64,000 bases of DNA from Homarus americanus (taxonomy: Eukaryota > Arthropoda > Malacostraca > Decapoda > Nephropidae). The stretch covers positions 3,682,705-3,746,704 of the forward strand of contig NW_024748870.1 of assembly GCF_018991925.1 (NCBI RefSeq), given 5' to 3'. Below, piece by piece: positions 42,037 to 56,048 of this stretch (position 1 is its first letter; each line of letters opens with the position of its first letter). The notes beneath the pieces are model-generated. The model saw nothing but the letters and a program-made list of their open reading frames with translations. It ran no database searches and was not told the origin of the DNA. A program made the position numbers and the translations under genes.

Positions 42037-43372
42037 TGCTATCAGGTTATTTTTGATTTAGTGTTTAAAAGTACTTCAGAAATAGGAAAGATTTAATACA
42101 CCAGGAGAGATTAAATTTAGAAAATCTAATTTTACCTTTCTCCGCTGGTGTTTGAACTCTGCTTCAGACTTTGAGACCAACAGAGAAAAGAACACACAAG
42201 AAAACATTTAAAGATCATGGTTCATAGTGTAGGTCATAGTTTAGTGCTCTGAATTACATACAATAAAAGGTTAATTCTTTAAACTAATCACGGGAAACTC
42301 AGCCCCAAAAAATGTTTTGAAAACATTTACAGTACACGCAGTGACGTTGAATGGCAAAACTAAGCAGGAACTCTCCATGGATGTGGCTGTGTTTGGAGGA
42401 TGTGTGTGTGGTGGTGAGCCTCATGCATCATGACTGGCTCAACCCAATGGTATGTTTCAGCATGGGGCACTGATTGACTCTAAGAGTCAAGAGGTGCATG
42501 AAGAACTTTTCTGCTCCACTCTACCCTTTAAGTTTCTAGGAAATCTAGCAACATTATTTCCCATATATATATGTATATATATATCTCCTATTACTTCACA
42601 ATATTTATTCCTTCTGGTGTACAAAGAATGTGTAAAGAATAACAATAATAAAGTACCATAGAAAATACAACTGACAACCCAAATAAAGCCTCCATGAACC
42701 CAAGATGAGGTCTACCACTATGCCAAAGATGCCAGAGTTTTAGGTAAATTCATTGGTCTTGCTCTAATATATCACATGCACACAGTAAAGGAGCTGAAAG
42801 AGCGCGGACATTAAAATATTTTTGTTCTAAGAAACAGAAGGCACATAACATTTACAAACAGCCATACCAGAGCTTTTTAAGACATTAATCACATGGCAAC
42901 AGAATGTTAACATACAATGCTATGACAATGTTTAAATGAGAATACTGTATAAATAAGTACAGAACATTGAAAGTGAAAAATTATAGTTAATTTCTGATAA
43001 AACATTGTATATACTCAATTATTATTTATAATGCAAGAGTTAGGAACAATATTATATAAGCCTTGTTTTTTACTGTATTATATCTTATATTTTTGGCAAA
43101 ACTCAAAATTAAAAATGAGGAAAAGAGCAACAATAAATCCTGAGACATTAATATTAAGTTAGTTCAATACACTCAGCTCACATCATAATTGAAATTCAAT
43201 TTCTTTCTTTGAAATAGAAAATTTATCACTGAAGTTTCATTTTATGATCAGGAGATAAGCAGATGGCTTGCAATACTGACTCTTAACTGATGTAACACAC
43301 ATCTGCTATCGTGCATCAACACCAGTGCTGGTTATTCCTTACATGTCGCTCTTTTTACCCTATCTGGATCTG

Positions 43373-45355
43373 TTAACATAACATTAAAGGTCTCCCGTAA
43401 GACGGGAGGAAATTAATCTCTCCCTTATAATAAGAAGTTGTGGTAGTGAAGGGAGGGGGGGGGAGTTGATGATTAATGTGCATAAATATCATCCAGTACA
43501 ACCTCGAATTCTGTAGGTTGCTGGGTTTTCTTCTCTTTGTACACATAGTAAGCAAATAAGAATAGTTAGATGATTTTGGGGGGCTGTAGTCACTAACCCT
43601 TTACATATATTTTGTAAAGAATTATATATACAGTATCTTTATATTTTAATATTTAATTTCTGACGTTCTTAGTCCCCACCTTGTGAAATAAACCAAGGCT
43701 GTTGTATCTTGTTTACTATATGGATCACAAATCAAACTTTGCTCAAATGAGTTGAAGTGTTGAAAACATTTTGCTAAAAAGTACTACTGTACGGCACTAT
43801 TATTCTACTCCTGAGACAGCTGAAACTCCAGGCTTAACTTTGAAAGTACAATGTGTTTAAAGAACACACAAAAAAAGATGGGACATCGCTCGGTCAGTAT
43901 GAAAGAGGGTTGTAATTACTCTTGGAAGGTTCTCAACATGCTCACAAACAAAATGATATGCCAGGACCTCTCCATGTGTTTCTTCAAATTCATATTTACA
44001 TACCTAGGAGGCATATAAGAGCTTCCTTGAAGCAGACTTTGCAAGCAAGCTTGGTCATCTCCGCTCTCACCATCAACCTGTTTTAGACAACTGATCCTAT
44101 TAGCTGATGTAAACAATCAAAATATTATGTCATGAGAAATTCTTTCTGATAACAAACCTGCATTACTATGTGTACAGAGAATTTAGTCTAGCACAGCAGA
44201 TATAGTGTCAGTCCTACAAACTAGCAGCCTAATGGAATTCTTTAAGAACACTGAGCAATAAAATAAGTCTGTTACAAGCTTTAACAACCAAGTTAGTTTT
44301 TTATGAAATTTTACCCAGTTAACCACAAGTGACTGGTTTCTGCTAAGATATTCCCTTTTTATACACCTCTGTATTACAGAGAGTGATTTTAAAGCGAGGG
44401 TGGGCATTTACTTTAGCTGGTGGGTCACACCATCTTAAATAAGCTTCACAGGCCTCATGGCAGAATGAGTGGGCACATCATCTATTAGCAGATACAGTAT
44501 TTAAAATTACTGTACAGTATTATTATTTTATTGCCTCCCACAAATCGTTGATGGCACAAACACAATACACAAATAGTCAGGAATTACTGTACTCTTTCAT
44601 GGTGCTCAATATATAAGTTGTTATTAGACATGATCATAGATCATATATAAACAGCACATCAAAAGTAAATTGTGGTAAAAGTCAGGATTTAATGGACTGC
44701 CAGCATTAACGACATCGCTTCTCCCTTTAATTCCATTAAATTGAGGTTTTATTTTGTATACAGTACATAATTATAAGAGAGTTAGGCACACGAATAATAA
44801 TTTTTGGTGGTAAAAACTGCTACTATGCATAACCGAGTACAGTATACTGTATGTATAACGATTGTACAAATAACAAGGACACCAGTACACGGATGGACAG
44901 TTCGAGGAAAAATGGTCTCGACTAACTGGTGTTTCTGGCCTTTAATGGCAGCATCCAAATTATTTAGGGACGCTTTTCTAGCAAAAGTGATTGACCTAGC
45001 TATGGTTGGAAAGACTTTTCCATTAGTAGCTGTTGCTTTCCTCTCCACACATTGTAAGAAATGGCTCCAACAGGCTACCTAGTGCATTTTTACTGCAAGC
45101 CATCTGCATAATTTCTTGATCATACCTTTGTTATCATGCATACAAGCTTTTTTCTGCCATTATTGGGAATTCTAATTTAATTTCTAGGCAAATGGCATAT
45201 TAAACAAAAGCGGTCATCCAGTAAAATACATTTTCTATAAGCTGCCAAGATATTAAAAAAAAAAAAAATGCTGCCCATACAGCATCAGAAGTACAATACC
45301 TGTAGTATTATAAAACCTAATAAATTAAGTTGATTTGTAAGGTGGATGATGTAAA
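43373..45355. other. Duplicated intron with paired small frames
   Basis: Several 60-92-codon frames (for example 44804-45082 plus, 44782-45048 minus) recur at 51.2-52.9 kb. Their conservation is explained by the recent duplication. A minus-strand frame near 43480-43560 reads YYVYKEKKTQQPTEFEVVLD and stops; its origin is unknown. Confidence 0.5.
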
Positions 45356-45411
45356 TTAGTTGTAACTAGTAATAAGTGGAGATGGCAAGCAATGCCAGTT
45401 CAATAACCTAC

Positions 45412-45534
45412 CACAGCCTTCCTCATCATCTCCTTCAGGGCAGTCCTCTGAACCATCACACCGCTGTACTTCACAAATGATAGTACCTTCAACACATACA
45501 AACGAGTCATCACCACGGCAACCTTCCGCTGGAT
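45412..45534 (-). CDS. trol: LDLa module 3 exon (duplicate copy 1)
   Basis: This exon has 123 bp, phase 1-1, the same acceptor (CACACTCAG) and donor (GTAGGT) as its duplicate. The module has six cysteines: C-RGDDSFV-C-VEGTII-C-EVQR-C-DGSED-C-PEGDDEEG-C. Compared with the duplicate it is one codon shorter in the loop between cysteines 2 and 3, and it has Glu in place of a usual Asp in the calcium motif (CPEGDDE). A 26-bp VNTR lies about 140 bp upstream in the intron of the minus-strand gene. Confidence 0.87.
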
Positions 45535-45659
45535 CTGAGTGTGAAGTCATGCAAGTAATATGTCATGCGAGCCAACTACAAAGGTTTACTCCAGAGTAGC
45601 ACAAACCATAAACTAAGTTCCATGTGACCTAACAAAACTTTCAACATTTTAACTACTAA

Positions 45660-45830
45660 TATCTGTGTCACTTATCAAAGTGGTGGTGCTGTGTCACATA
45701 CCTAAGTGGTGGTGCTGTGTCACTTATCAAAGTGGTGGTGCTGTGTCACTTATCAAAGTGGTGGTGCTGTGTCACTTATCAAAGTGGTGGTGCTGTGTCA
45801 CTTATCAAAGTGGCGGTGCTGTGTGGTTGT
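45660..45830. repeat. 26-bp VNTR in duplication copy 1
   Basis: About six units of TCAAAGTGGTGGTGCTGTG plus TCACTTA (one variant with ACATACC). Lies in the intron just before the LDLa exon at 45412-45534. Confidence 0.95.
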
Positions 45831-47305
45831 GGGTGAAGAAACTAATAAACCAAGAGGAAACAGCAATCTGGTCAACTAGCCACAACTTTTTAATAGTTAG
45901 ATGTTCTTTCACTAAGAGAGCATCATTAAGATTTCAGATGATCCTACACTGTTAAAGTTTAGTGTTTGGACTGTTTAATGAAAACAGCAATTTGTTTGCA
46001 TTCTTCATTCATACTGATGTCTGAATTTTTTTAAATTACACATGATCACTTTCCTGAAAACCTCTGCACCTCAAATGTCTGGTCACCTGCTGAGGTCCTT
46101 TCTCCTGTGTTGTGTGTCCCTAAAAGCGTGAGATCTGCTCTACTTTCTTTTACTGCATAAATCTCTTTATGTGGGAGAAAGATCCACACCCTGTTTGTCC
46201 AATCCAGCTCTTAAATATTCCCTAAAAAGTTATATTATATTGGTTATTCTCTAAATTAAACCCTGTAATTAAACTGTACATGTTCAAACCTATCAAACCT
46301 CCAATATTAAATCACCCATAGTGGCAACAATTGTAAAATATTCCCAAAATTATGTACACTACTGTATTAGGTTTGTGCTTCTCTGAAGTATAATTATTAT
46401 CTACAAAAAGTAACATAAGAGATTTCCAGGCACTTCATTCAAGTAATAGTGCATCTTTAAATATCATACTGTCTATCTCAGTATGAATTACTGCAACATT
46501 AGCTAGACACTGGGGCATCTCTTAAGCTTTACAGCAAAAGCAATAAAAAGGACTTCTTAGCCTGCAATAAATGTATTACACATGCTTTTATGTACAGGTA
46601 TAATGGATAAAATTAGTAATGGATAAAGTTCAACATGCAATTGACAACAATTACAATTTTTTTTTACATATGAAAATGGAAAATTAGATTTTAAAAACTT
46701 CTAAGTACAGTACTACTGGGATAGCTTTACAGGTGAGAAGCTGATACACAGTATTTACCTGGTAATGTAAAAGGTAACTGTAGTAATATGACTTTAGATA
46801 CTAAGAAAGGCAATGTGACATAAAGCATATTTAGTGTTGTCAGTGGTGAAGGATATGGCAATACTCTAGTTGGTTTCTATGCATTTAAACCTTTTTCATT
46901 AGAGGATTACAAAATATGACACTTACAGAATCATGTAGTAGGATACATACAGCACATAGAAACTCTCTACTGTACATACCTGTATTACTATCTGTATACA
47001 GTATTATAGTACAGAGAAAACCAACTCCCATATTTTCTACAATACTCATGAATAATTATACAAAATACAGGTCAAAATATAAGGCACTAACTCTAAGAAT
47101 GCATAGCAAAAATAAAGGATGAGGAAAGAGAGAAAAACGTCAAAGCAACACACAAGATCGAGATACCAATTATCAAATAAGTGTAAGGATTTAATTACCA
47201 GTATGTAAATAAGGCAAAACCAAATTGAAGTTAAGTGCCAGGATACGACCCCAGATTTAGCCCAAAAGCTGTTTAATTCACCATACATTTTATCCTTATC
47301 ATATA

Positions 47306-50007
47306 CAGTCATGCGCCGGTTAACGTCCTAGATACATTCTTGGAAACGTGACGTTAACCCAAATGGACGTTGTCCGATCATCACAGAAACTTTGTATTTA
47401 TACTTACGTGTATGTGGAATACTATATACGTACACATACACTTTTACTCTTAAATCACTACTGCAATGTGATACAGGTGATTAATTTTTATCTCGTGCAA
47501 AATACATGACGTTTATATTAAAATTATTCACTGTTTTACAAGGATTCCAGCAACGCCGGGCAGATGGGGGAGAGAGAGGGAGGGAGCGAGCTAGGGGTAG
47601 TGGGGAGGTAGTACGTTTGACAGTTGGCACAGGCCCAGGTCTAACGCGTGTATATTTATCAGTTCTTAAGTGACTAAGCTTCTCTCTTATAAAAAGCCAG
47701 TGAAATGACCTAGGTGAATATAATTAACATTGCTGGGATTCTTGTAACATACTGATTAATTTGAATATAAACATGCTAAAATTTGCACTAGACAAAACAA
47801 TTTTAGTACCGTAATCAAATTAGTACATGTGCAGTCTAGCTTTGCACTAAGGGCAATTATTTCTATTACGTTTCTTTTAGTATGGTGTGTGCATGTAAAT
47901 GGACGAAAATAAATGAAGAAATCTATGTAAATCTACCCAAAAATACACTTGAAAAACTTTTTTATAAAATGTACTACAGTACTGTACACTAATGTACAAA
48001 TTTTTTTATCTCTTGAGCAAAATATATGACGTTTATATTCAAATTATTGGCTGTCTTGCAAGGATACCAGCAATGCAAATTATAATCTCCTAACTTTAGT
48101 CTGAGATATTATATAAAATAAAAAATGTAAGGCTAAAACCCAAGCTGGGGAGGAGGGAGGGAGGGAGCCAGCCAGCCAGCGAGGGGTTGGGGGTTCAGGT
48201 GATAAGTTTGAGCCGAAGGTCTCTGTGTGTTTATTTAAAAGTCCTACTAAGCTTCTCTCATTTTAAAATGCCAGTGATATGACCTAGGAGAATATAATTA
48301 ACATTGCTGGGATTCTTGTAAGATACTGATTTATTTGAATATAAACATGTTGTAATTCGCACTAGACATAACAATTTTAGTACCGTAATCAAATTAGTAC
48401 ATGTGCACTCCAGCTTTGCACTAAGGTCATTTATTTCTTTTACGTTTCTTTAAGTATGGTGTGTGCATGTAAATGGATGAAAATAAATGAAGAAATTTAT
48501 GTAAATCTACCCAAAAATACAGTTGAAAAACTTTTTATAAAATGTACTACAGTATTGTACACTAATGTACTACATTTTTTATATCTTGAGCAAAATATAT
48601 GACGCTTATATTTAAATTAATCTCTGTCTTGCAAGGATTTCAGCAATGCAAATTATATTATCCTAACTTTAGTCTGAGATATTATATAAAATAAACATAA
48701 AGAAATCACCAATCTTTTGTCTGGGAACACGAAGGAGGTAGCCAGGAGCGTGGGAAGAGGGGGAGGTGAGGTGACAGAATCTCTGGTGTTTGTTTATTTA
48801 TTTATTTGAGATGAGATTTGACAGTTGGCGCTGAAGGCCTGCCTGCGTGTTTATTTGTCATTACTTAAGAGTGACTAAGCTCTTCTCATAATTTGCCATA
48901 TATGCATATATGCATAATTTGCTATATATGCAATAGCCATAACAATTTTAGTACCGTAATCATTTAGTACATGTATAATACAGGTTTGCACTTAGGTCCA
49001 TTGTTACTATACAATATTGACTAAATTCACTAGATAACATACGCCTGGCAGCACAATCTATAAGAATACGTGATGCATACATTATTGTGCCCGCTCTAGG
49101 GCCATTTAGGTTCGCTACGTCCCATTATTTGAATGTTTTTTTTTCAATTTAAATTTGAATTGTTTATTCCTTGATAGAGGAAGAGGGATCCTAGTGCTGT
49201 CACTTGGTACCCCTGTACCATAACACCAGAAGTAACTGGCCAGTGTCACAAGTATATACATTATACAATCATCCCTTGGTTATCGCGCCTAACTGGGACC
49301 CCGCCGATAACTAAAGTACAGAACCTATGGGATTTATTCTGATTGGTTACAGGCACACAAGACCCAACCCCAAGTTCCCCATTTTACGACCATTTAGAAC
49401 CACTAATTATATATATAATGTTATGGTAAATATCATAAACACACATAGGCATGGCTAGGTTTATTACAAAGTGATGAAAAGGGTACGCTTAATACTGTAG
49501 TCCACAAAACATGTAGCTATGCAATTTTCATTTGGTCCCCCATCATACGAGTCCGTTTTCTCTCACATCAGGACGCCTGAGTCCTCCGTTTTCTCTCTTA
49601 ATCTTAGAGTGCATCAGAGATTTAGTTATTCTTAGTAATGCCACAGAATTTGAAATGGCAACTCCAATTGCAACTGGGGTTGCAATTATTGAGGCAACTA
49701 GATATGTCTGATTACAGCAAATGTGTTATTGTCAATTTGTAGGTGAAAGATTTTATCCTTAACAGATGTAGGTTAACATTACACCTGGAGGCAAATGCTT
49801 AAAAAAAGCCTAAGGAAGGAAGCATACCGGTATTCCTTTAACACATAATATCTGACCAGTATGGGGAGGATCATCGTGTCTCCGTCAGGGGGTCGTGGAG
49901 TGGTGGTCCAGCAGGCGTCAAGGATTTTTTTTGGGGGGTTGGGGGGGGGGCACGGACGTATATGCGATCGGACGTCGTTCGGTCGGATATGAACCAGCGC
50001 ATGACTG
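47306..50007. mobile_element. 2.7-kb TA-target DNA transposon with internal tandem repeats
   Basis: It begins CAGTCATGCGCCGGTTAACG and ends with the inverse of CAGTCATGCGCTGGTT. It is flanked by TA on both sides, and the empty TA site is preserved in the duplicate at 56498-56499. The tips and TA duplication fit the pogo/Tigger branch of Tc1/mariner. No transposase frame is seen, so it is non-autonomous. The interior holds about 2.5 copies of a 574-bp tandem repeat (cores at 47728 and 48302, a degenerate third from about 48860), each with inverted CATTGCTGG / CCAGCAATG ends and G-rich spacers. Confidence 0.85.
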
Positions 50008-53000
50008 TATGTTTTAAAATTCCACTATATCATAGCCTAAGTCCTTACATGAATCTAAAATCACTTACTTTAAGACAAAAGAAATAGAATGAGAAAATAC
50101 ATTCACATAGCCTCGGCCCTCAAAAATTTGTGAAAACATTTACAGTACACGCAGTGACGTTGAATGGCAAAACTAAACAGGAACTCTCCATGGATGTGGC
50201 TGTGTTTGGAGGATGTGTGTGTGGTGGTGAGCCTCATGCATCATGACTGGCTCAACCCAATGGTATGTTTTAGCATGGGGCTCTGATTGACTCTAAGAGT
50301 CAAGAGGTGCATGAAGAACTTTTCTGCTCCACTCTACCCTTTAAGTTTCTAGGAAATCTAGCAACATTATTTCCCATATATATATGTATATATATATCTC
50401 CTATTACTTCACAATATTTATTCCTTCTGGTGTACAAAGAATGTGTAAAGAATAACAATAATAAAGTACCATAGAAAATACAACTGACAACCCAAATAAA
50501 GCCTCCATGAACCCAAGATGAGGTCTACCACTATGCCAAAGATGCCAGAGTTTTAGGTAAATTCATTGGTCTTGCTCTAATATATCACATGCACACAGTA
50601 AAGGAGCTGAAAGAGCGCAGACATTAAAATATTTTGTTCTAAGAAACAGAAGGCACATAACATTTACAAACAGCCATACCAGAGCTTTTTAAGACATTAA
50701 TCACATGGCAACAGAATGTTAACATACAATGCTATGACAATGTTTAAATGAGAATACTGTATAAATAAGTACAGAACATTGAAAGTGAAAAATTATAGTT
50801 AATTTCTGATAAAACATTGTATATACTCAATTATTATTTATAATGCAAGAGTTAGGAACAATATTATATAAGCCTTGTTTTTTACTGTATTATATCTTAT
50901 ATTTTTGGCAAAACTCAAAATTAAAAATGAGGAAAAGAGCAACAATAAATCCTGAGACATTAATATTAAGTTAGTTCAATACACTCAGCTCACATCATAA
51001 TTGAAATTCAATTTCTTTCTTTGAAATAGAAAATTTATCACTGAAGTTTCATTTTATGATCAGGAGATAAGCAGATGGCTTGCAATACTGACTCTTAACT
51101 GATGTAACACACATCTGCTATCGTGCATCAACACCAGTGCTGGTTATTCCTTACATGTCGCTCTTTTTACCCTATCTGGATCTGTTAACATAACATTAAA
51201 GGTCTCCCGTAAGACGGGAGGAAATTAATCTCTCCCTTATAATAAGAAGTTGTGGTAGTGAAGGGAGGGGGGGGGAGTTGATGATTAATGTGCATAAATA
51301 TCATCCAGTACAACCTCGAATTCTGTAGGTTGCTGGGTTTTCTTCTCTTTGTACACATAGTAAGCAAATAAGAATAGTTAGATGATTTTGGGGGGCTGTA
51401 GTCACTAACCCTTTACATATATTTTGTAAAGAATTATATATACAGTATCTTTATATTTTAATATTTAATTTCTGACGTTCTTAGTCCCCACCTTGTGAAA
51501 TAAACCAAGGCTGTTGTATCTTGTTTACTATATGGATCACAAATCAAACTTTGCTCAAATGAGTTGAAGTGTTGAAAACATTTTGCTAAAAAGTACTACT
51601 GTACGGCACTATTATTCTACTCCTAAGACAGCTGAAACTCCAGGCTTAACTTTGAAAGTACAATGTGTTTAAAGAACACACAAAAAAAGATGGGACATCG
51701 CTCAGTCAGTATGAAATAGGGTTGTAATTACCCTAGGAAGGTTCTCAACATGCTCACAAACAAAATGATATGCCAGGACCTCTCCATGTGTTTCTTCAAA
51801 TTCATATTTACATACCTAGGAGGCATATAAGAGCTTCCTTGAAGCAGACTTTGCAAGCAAGCTTGGTTATCTCCGCTCTCACCATCAACCTGTTTTAGAC
51901 AACTGATCCTATTAGCGGATGTAAACAATCAAAATATTATGTCATGAGAAATTCTTTCTGATAACAAACCTGCATTACTATGTGTACAGAGAATTTAGTC
52001 TAGCACAGCAGATATAGTGTCAGTCCTACAAACTAGCAGCCTAATGGAATTCTTTAAGAACACTGAGCAATAAAATAAGTCTGTTACAAGCTTTAACAAC
52101 CAAGTTAGTTTTTTATGAAATTTTACCCAGTTAACCACAAGTGACTGGTTTCTGCTAAGATATTCCCTTTTTATACACCTCTGTATTACAGAGAGTGATT
52201 TTAAAGCGAGGGTGGGCATTTACTTTAGCTGGTGGGTCACACCATCTTAAATAAGCTTCACAGGCCTCATGGCAGAATGAGTGGGCACATCATCTATTAG
52301 CAGATACAGTATTTAAAATTACTGTACAGTATTATTATTTTATTGCCTCCCACAAATCGTTGATGGCACAAACACAATACACAAATAGTCAGGAATTACT
52401 GTACTCTTTCATGGTGCTCAATATATAAGTTGTTATTAGACATGATCATAGATCATATATAAACAGCACATCAAAAGTAAATTGTAGTAAACGTCAGGAT
52501 TTAATGGACTGCCAGCATTAACGACATCGCTTCTCCCTTTTAACCCAATAAATTGAGGTTTTATTTTGTATACAGTACATAATTATAAGAGAGTTAGGCA
52601 CACGAATAATAATTTTTGGTGGTAAAAACTGCTACTATGCATAACCGAGTACAGTATACTGTATGTATAACGATTGTACAAATAACAAGGACACCAGTAC
52701 ACGGATGGACAGTTCGAGGAAAAATGGTCTCGACTAACTGGTGTTTCTGGCCTTTAATGGCAGCATCCAAATTATTTAGGGACGCTTTTCTAGCAAAAGT
52801 GATTGACCTAGCTATGGTTGGAAAGACTTTTCCATTAGTAGCTGTTGCTTTCCTCTCCACACATTGTAAGAAATGGCTCCAACAGGCTACCTAGTGAGTT
52901 TTTACTGCAAGCCATCTGCATAATTTCTTGATCATACCTTTGTTATCATGCATACAAGCTTTTTTCTGCCATTATTGGGAATTCTAAATTAATTTCTAGG

Positions 53001-53223
53001 CAAATGGCATATTAAACAAAAGCGGTCATCCAGTAAAATACATTTTCTATAAGCTGCCAAGATATTCATAAAAAAAAAAATGCTGCCCATACAGCAGCAG
53101 GAGTACAATACCTGTAGTATTATATAACCTAATAAATGAGGTTGATTTGCAAGGTGGATGATGTAAATTAGTTGTAACTAGTAATAAGTGGAGATGGCAA
53201 GCAATGCCAGTTCAATAACCTAC

Positions 53224-53349
53224 CACAGCCTTCCTCATCATCTCCGTCAGGGCAGTCCACTGAACCATCACACCGCTGTACTTCACAAATGATAGTAACA
53301 TCATCGTTACATAAAAACGAGTCATCACCACGGCAACCTTCCGCTGGAT
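53224..53349 (-). CDS. trol: LDLa module 2 exon (duplicate copy 2)
   Basis: This exon has 126 bp, phase 1-1, an acceptor ending CACACTCAG and donor GTAGGT. The module has six cysteines: C-RGDDSFL-C-NDDVTII-C-EVQR-C-DGSVD-C-PDGDDEEG-C. The calcium motif is nearly canonical, with DDE in place of SDE. It is the paralogue of the exon at 45412-45534 and lies in the second copy of a tandem segmental duplication. The flanking intron is almost identical between copies, but this exon differs in several codons, all amino-acid changing, plus one extra residue. Both exons have intact splice sites, so both may be used in series or as alternatives. Confidence 0.87.
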
Positions 53350-53436
53350 CTGAGTGTGAAGTCATGCAAGTAATATGTCATGCGAGCCAACTACGAAGGT
53401 TTACTCCAGAGTAGCACAAACCATAAACTAAGTTCC

Positions 53437-53555
53437 AAAGTGGTGGTGCTGTGTCACTTATCAAAGTGGTGCTGTGTCACTTATCAAAGTGGTGGTGCTG
53501 TGTCACTTATCAAAGTGGTGGTAGTGTCACTTATCAAAGTGGCGGTGCTGTGTGG
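53437..53555. repeat. 26-bp VNTR in duplication copy 2
   Basis: The same repeat as 45660-45830 with fewer and shorter units, and a roughly 55-bp flanking deletion relative to copy 1. Confidence 0.95.
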
Positions 53556-54592
53556 TTGTGGGTGAAGAAACTAATAAACCAAGAGGAAACAGCAATCTGG
53601 TCAACTAGCCACAACTTTTTAATAGTTAGATGTTCTTTCACTAAGAGAGCATCATTAAGATTGCAGATGATCCTACACTGTTAAAGTTTAGTGTTTGGAC
53701 TGTTTAATGAAAACAGCAATTTGTTTGCATTCTTCATTCATACTGATGTCTGAATTTTTTAAAATTACACATGATCACTTTCCTGAAAACCTCTGCACCT
53801 CAAATGTCTGGTCACCTGCTGAGGTCCTTTCTCCTGTGTTGTGTGTCCCTAAAAGCTTGAGATCTGCTCTACTTTCTTTTACTGTATAAATCTCTTTATG
53901 TGGGAGAAAGATCCACACCCTGTTTGTCCAATCCAGCTCTTAAATATTCCCTAAAAAGTCATATTATATTGCTTATTCTCTAAATTAAACCCTGTAATTA
54001 AACTGTACATGTTCAAACCTATCAAACCTCCAATATTAAATCACCCATAGTGGCAACAATTGTAAAGTATTCCCAAAATTATGTACACTACTGTATTAGG
54101 TTTGTGCTTCTCTGAAGTATAATTATTATCTACAAAAAGTAACATAAGAGATTTCCAGGCACTTCATTCAAGTAATAGTGCATCTTTAAATATCATACTG
54201 TCTATCTCAGTATGAATTACTGCAACATTAGCTAGACACTGGGGCATCTCTTAAGCTTTGCAGCAAAAGCAATAAAAAGGACTTCTTAGCCTGCAATAAA
54301 TGTATTACACATGCTTTTATGTACAGGTATAATGGATAAAATTAGTAATGGATAAAGTTCAACATGCAATTGACAACAATTACAAAATTTTTGTACATAT
54401 GAGAATGTAAAATAAGATTTTAAAAACTTTTAAGTACAGTACTACTGGGATAGCTTTACAGGTGAGAAGCTGATACACAGTATTTACCTGGTAATGTAAA
54501 AGGTAACTGTAGTAATATGACTTTAGATACTAAGAAAGGCAATGTGACATAAAGCATATTTAGTGTTGTCAGTGGTGAAGGATATGGCAATA

Positions 54593-56048
54593 CAGGTCGT
54601 ACCTCTCTAGTCCGGCATTCTGTGGTCCGGGAACTCCCGTGGTCCGGAACGATTTTAGTTTGTCCAATAGGTAGATAGGCAGCTTTTTTTTTTTTTTTTT
54701 TTATCTGAATTATTATTATTATTACAGGAGTATTAAATTTTTGCCCCTCAGGCCCCAATGTGGGTCAGTGACCTATGCCCGGGTGGGCTAATCCCCGTAA
54801 AAAAAAAACAACAAACCCGCGGGAAATTAAGGTTTGTTTACATCCAGCAGTTCAGCTGCTCTCTCTCTCTCTCTGCTTGTCTATACAGAGTACAACATTT
54901 AACCCTTCAATATATATGAGCAGTAAATAAGTGTTGCTTTCATATTCTTATGTAGAGTAATGACGATATGTTTTCACATGTGCGCACTTACATACGTGCA
55001 GTCTCACTGTTTTTTTATCATTAATGGTTAGCTACTTATATTGTTCCATTTATTAACAACCATATTAATTTTTTTACATTAATTTTACTACAGCTACAAT
55101 CAGGGTCTTATTTTCTTCAGTTTTATATGTAGAACCAATCAGTCACTGGTTTTATAACCTTTAACATATACAATGCCGGCAGCCGTCTCGTCTCCTCGTG
55201 TGTTTTAATAATCCACGTATTATTAATAAATTGTATTGTTAAATTTGCACACACAAACATTAATTCAATAAAAACAAATTCAGAAACATTAATTTAAATA
55301 TATATGAACAGTAAATAAGCGTTGCTTTCATATTCTTATGTAAAGTAATGACGATATGTTTTCACGTGTGCGCACTTACATACGCGATCTCTTTTTTCTT
55401 TACCATTATCGTTAGCTACGTCTATTGTTCCATTTATTAACATTAAATAACATTACTTAAAACAACCATATTAATTTTACTACAGCTACAACCAAGGTCT
55501 TATTTTCTTCAGTTTTATATGTAGAACCAGTCAGTCACTGGTTTTGTAATCAACAAAAACAATGCTGTGTCATTTCCTCGTGTGTTTTAATATTCTATGT
55601 ATTATTAATGGATTGTGTTGCTCATTTTGCACACATAAACATTAATTCAATAAAAAAGACATTCAGTAATAAACAATAATGATTCTTTTGTAAATAAGAG
55701 AAATGACGCTGTTTACACGATTATGCACGTCGTCTGCACGTTGGCGGGTCGTTCAAACCCGTCGAAATTCAAGTTTCCGCCATCAAAATTTTTGTTTTTT
55801 TTATTTTTTTGTGTTCCAATAAAATATGTTGAATTAAAAACTCGCGAAATTTGAGAAGCTACTATACATTTAACCCTTCAATATGTCTTCAAAGAGACCA
55901 TGATGCAGATAAAGTGATGCTAGTGCTTCCAAGCATAAGCACAAGTCACTATCTATCCAGGAAAAGGGTGAATTTCCATGGTCCGGCAATTTCCATGGTC
56001 AGGCACCGGTCAGGTCCCGAGGTTGCCGGACTAGAGAGGTACAACCTG
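54593..56048. mobile_element. 1,456-bp TA-target non-autonomous transposon
   Basis: Inverted termini read CAGGTCGTACCTCTCTAGTC and, inverted, CAGGTTGTACCTCTCTAGTC. TA flanks both ends (54591-54592, 56049-56050). The matching empty site in copy 1 is TA at 46862-46863. The interior has a tandem duplication of about 400 bp: the segment from 54910 with AAATAAGTGTTGCTTTCAT recurs from about 55310. No coding frame is seen. The TIR style fits pogo/Tigger-like elements. Confidence 0.87.

Larger units (their letters stand above)
42319..50100. repeat. Tandem segmental duplication, copy 1
   Basis: From about 42319 the sequence matches the stretch from 50132 with a constant offset of about 7,813 bp, at roughly 1% divergence by eye, through the LDLa exon (45412-45534) to about 47305. 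A 2.7-kb transposon then intervenes (47306-50007), and a roughly 90-bp tail (50010-50100) matches 56810-56899. Copy 1 lacks about 300 bp that copy 2 has between those parts. Start and end junctions have only short similarity. A real tandem duplication or two haplotypes joined by the assembler are both possible. Confidence 0.88.

Noticed and set aside
42130..42165. Possible tiny exon (TPAEK-like) on minus strand before GTAAAA
   Set aside because: No acceptor gives the phase 1 entry needed by the LDLa exons; the upstream frame has a stop. Left uncalled.
43370..43560. Minus-strand peptide YYVYKEKKTQQPTEFEVVLD then stop, possibly a 3' exon
   Set aside because: No clear acceptor and no recognised family; present in both duplicates only because of the duplication.
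49271..49340. Phrase CATCCCTTGGTTATCGCGCC resembling another Tigger tip nested in the 2.7-kb element
   Set aside because: No matching inverted tip or TA pair could be found.
44782..52894. Small frames identical in both duplicated blocks (88 and 92 codons, both strands)
   Set aside because: Their identity follows from the recent duplication; both strands are open, so coding is not supported.
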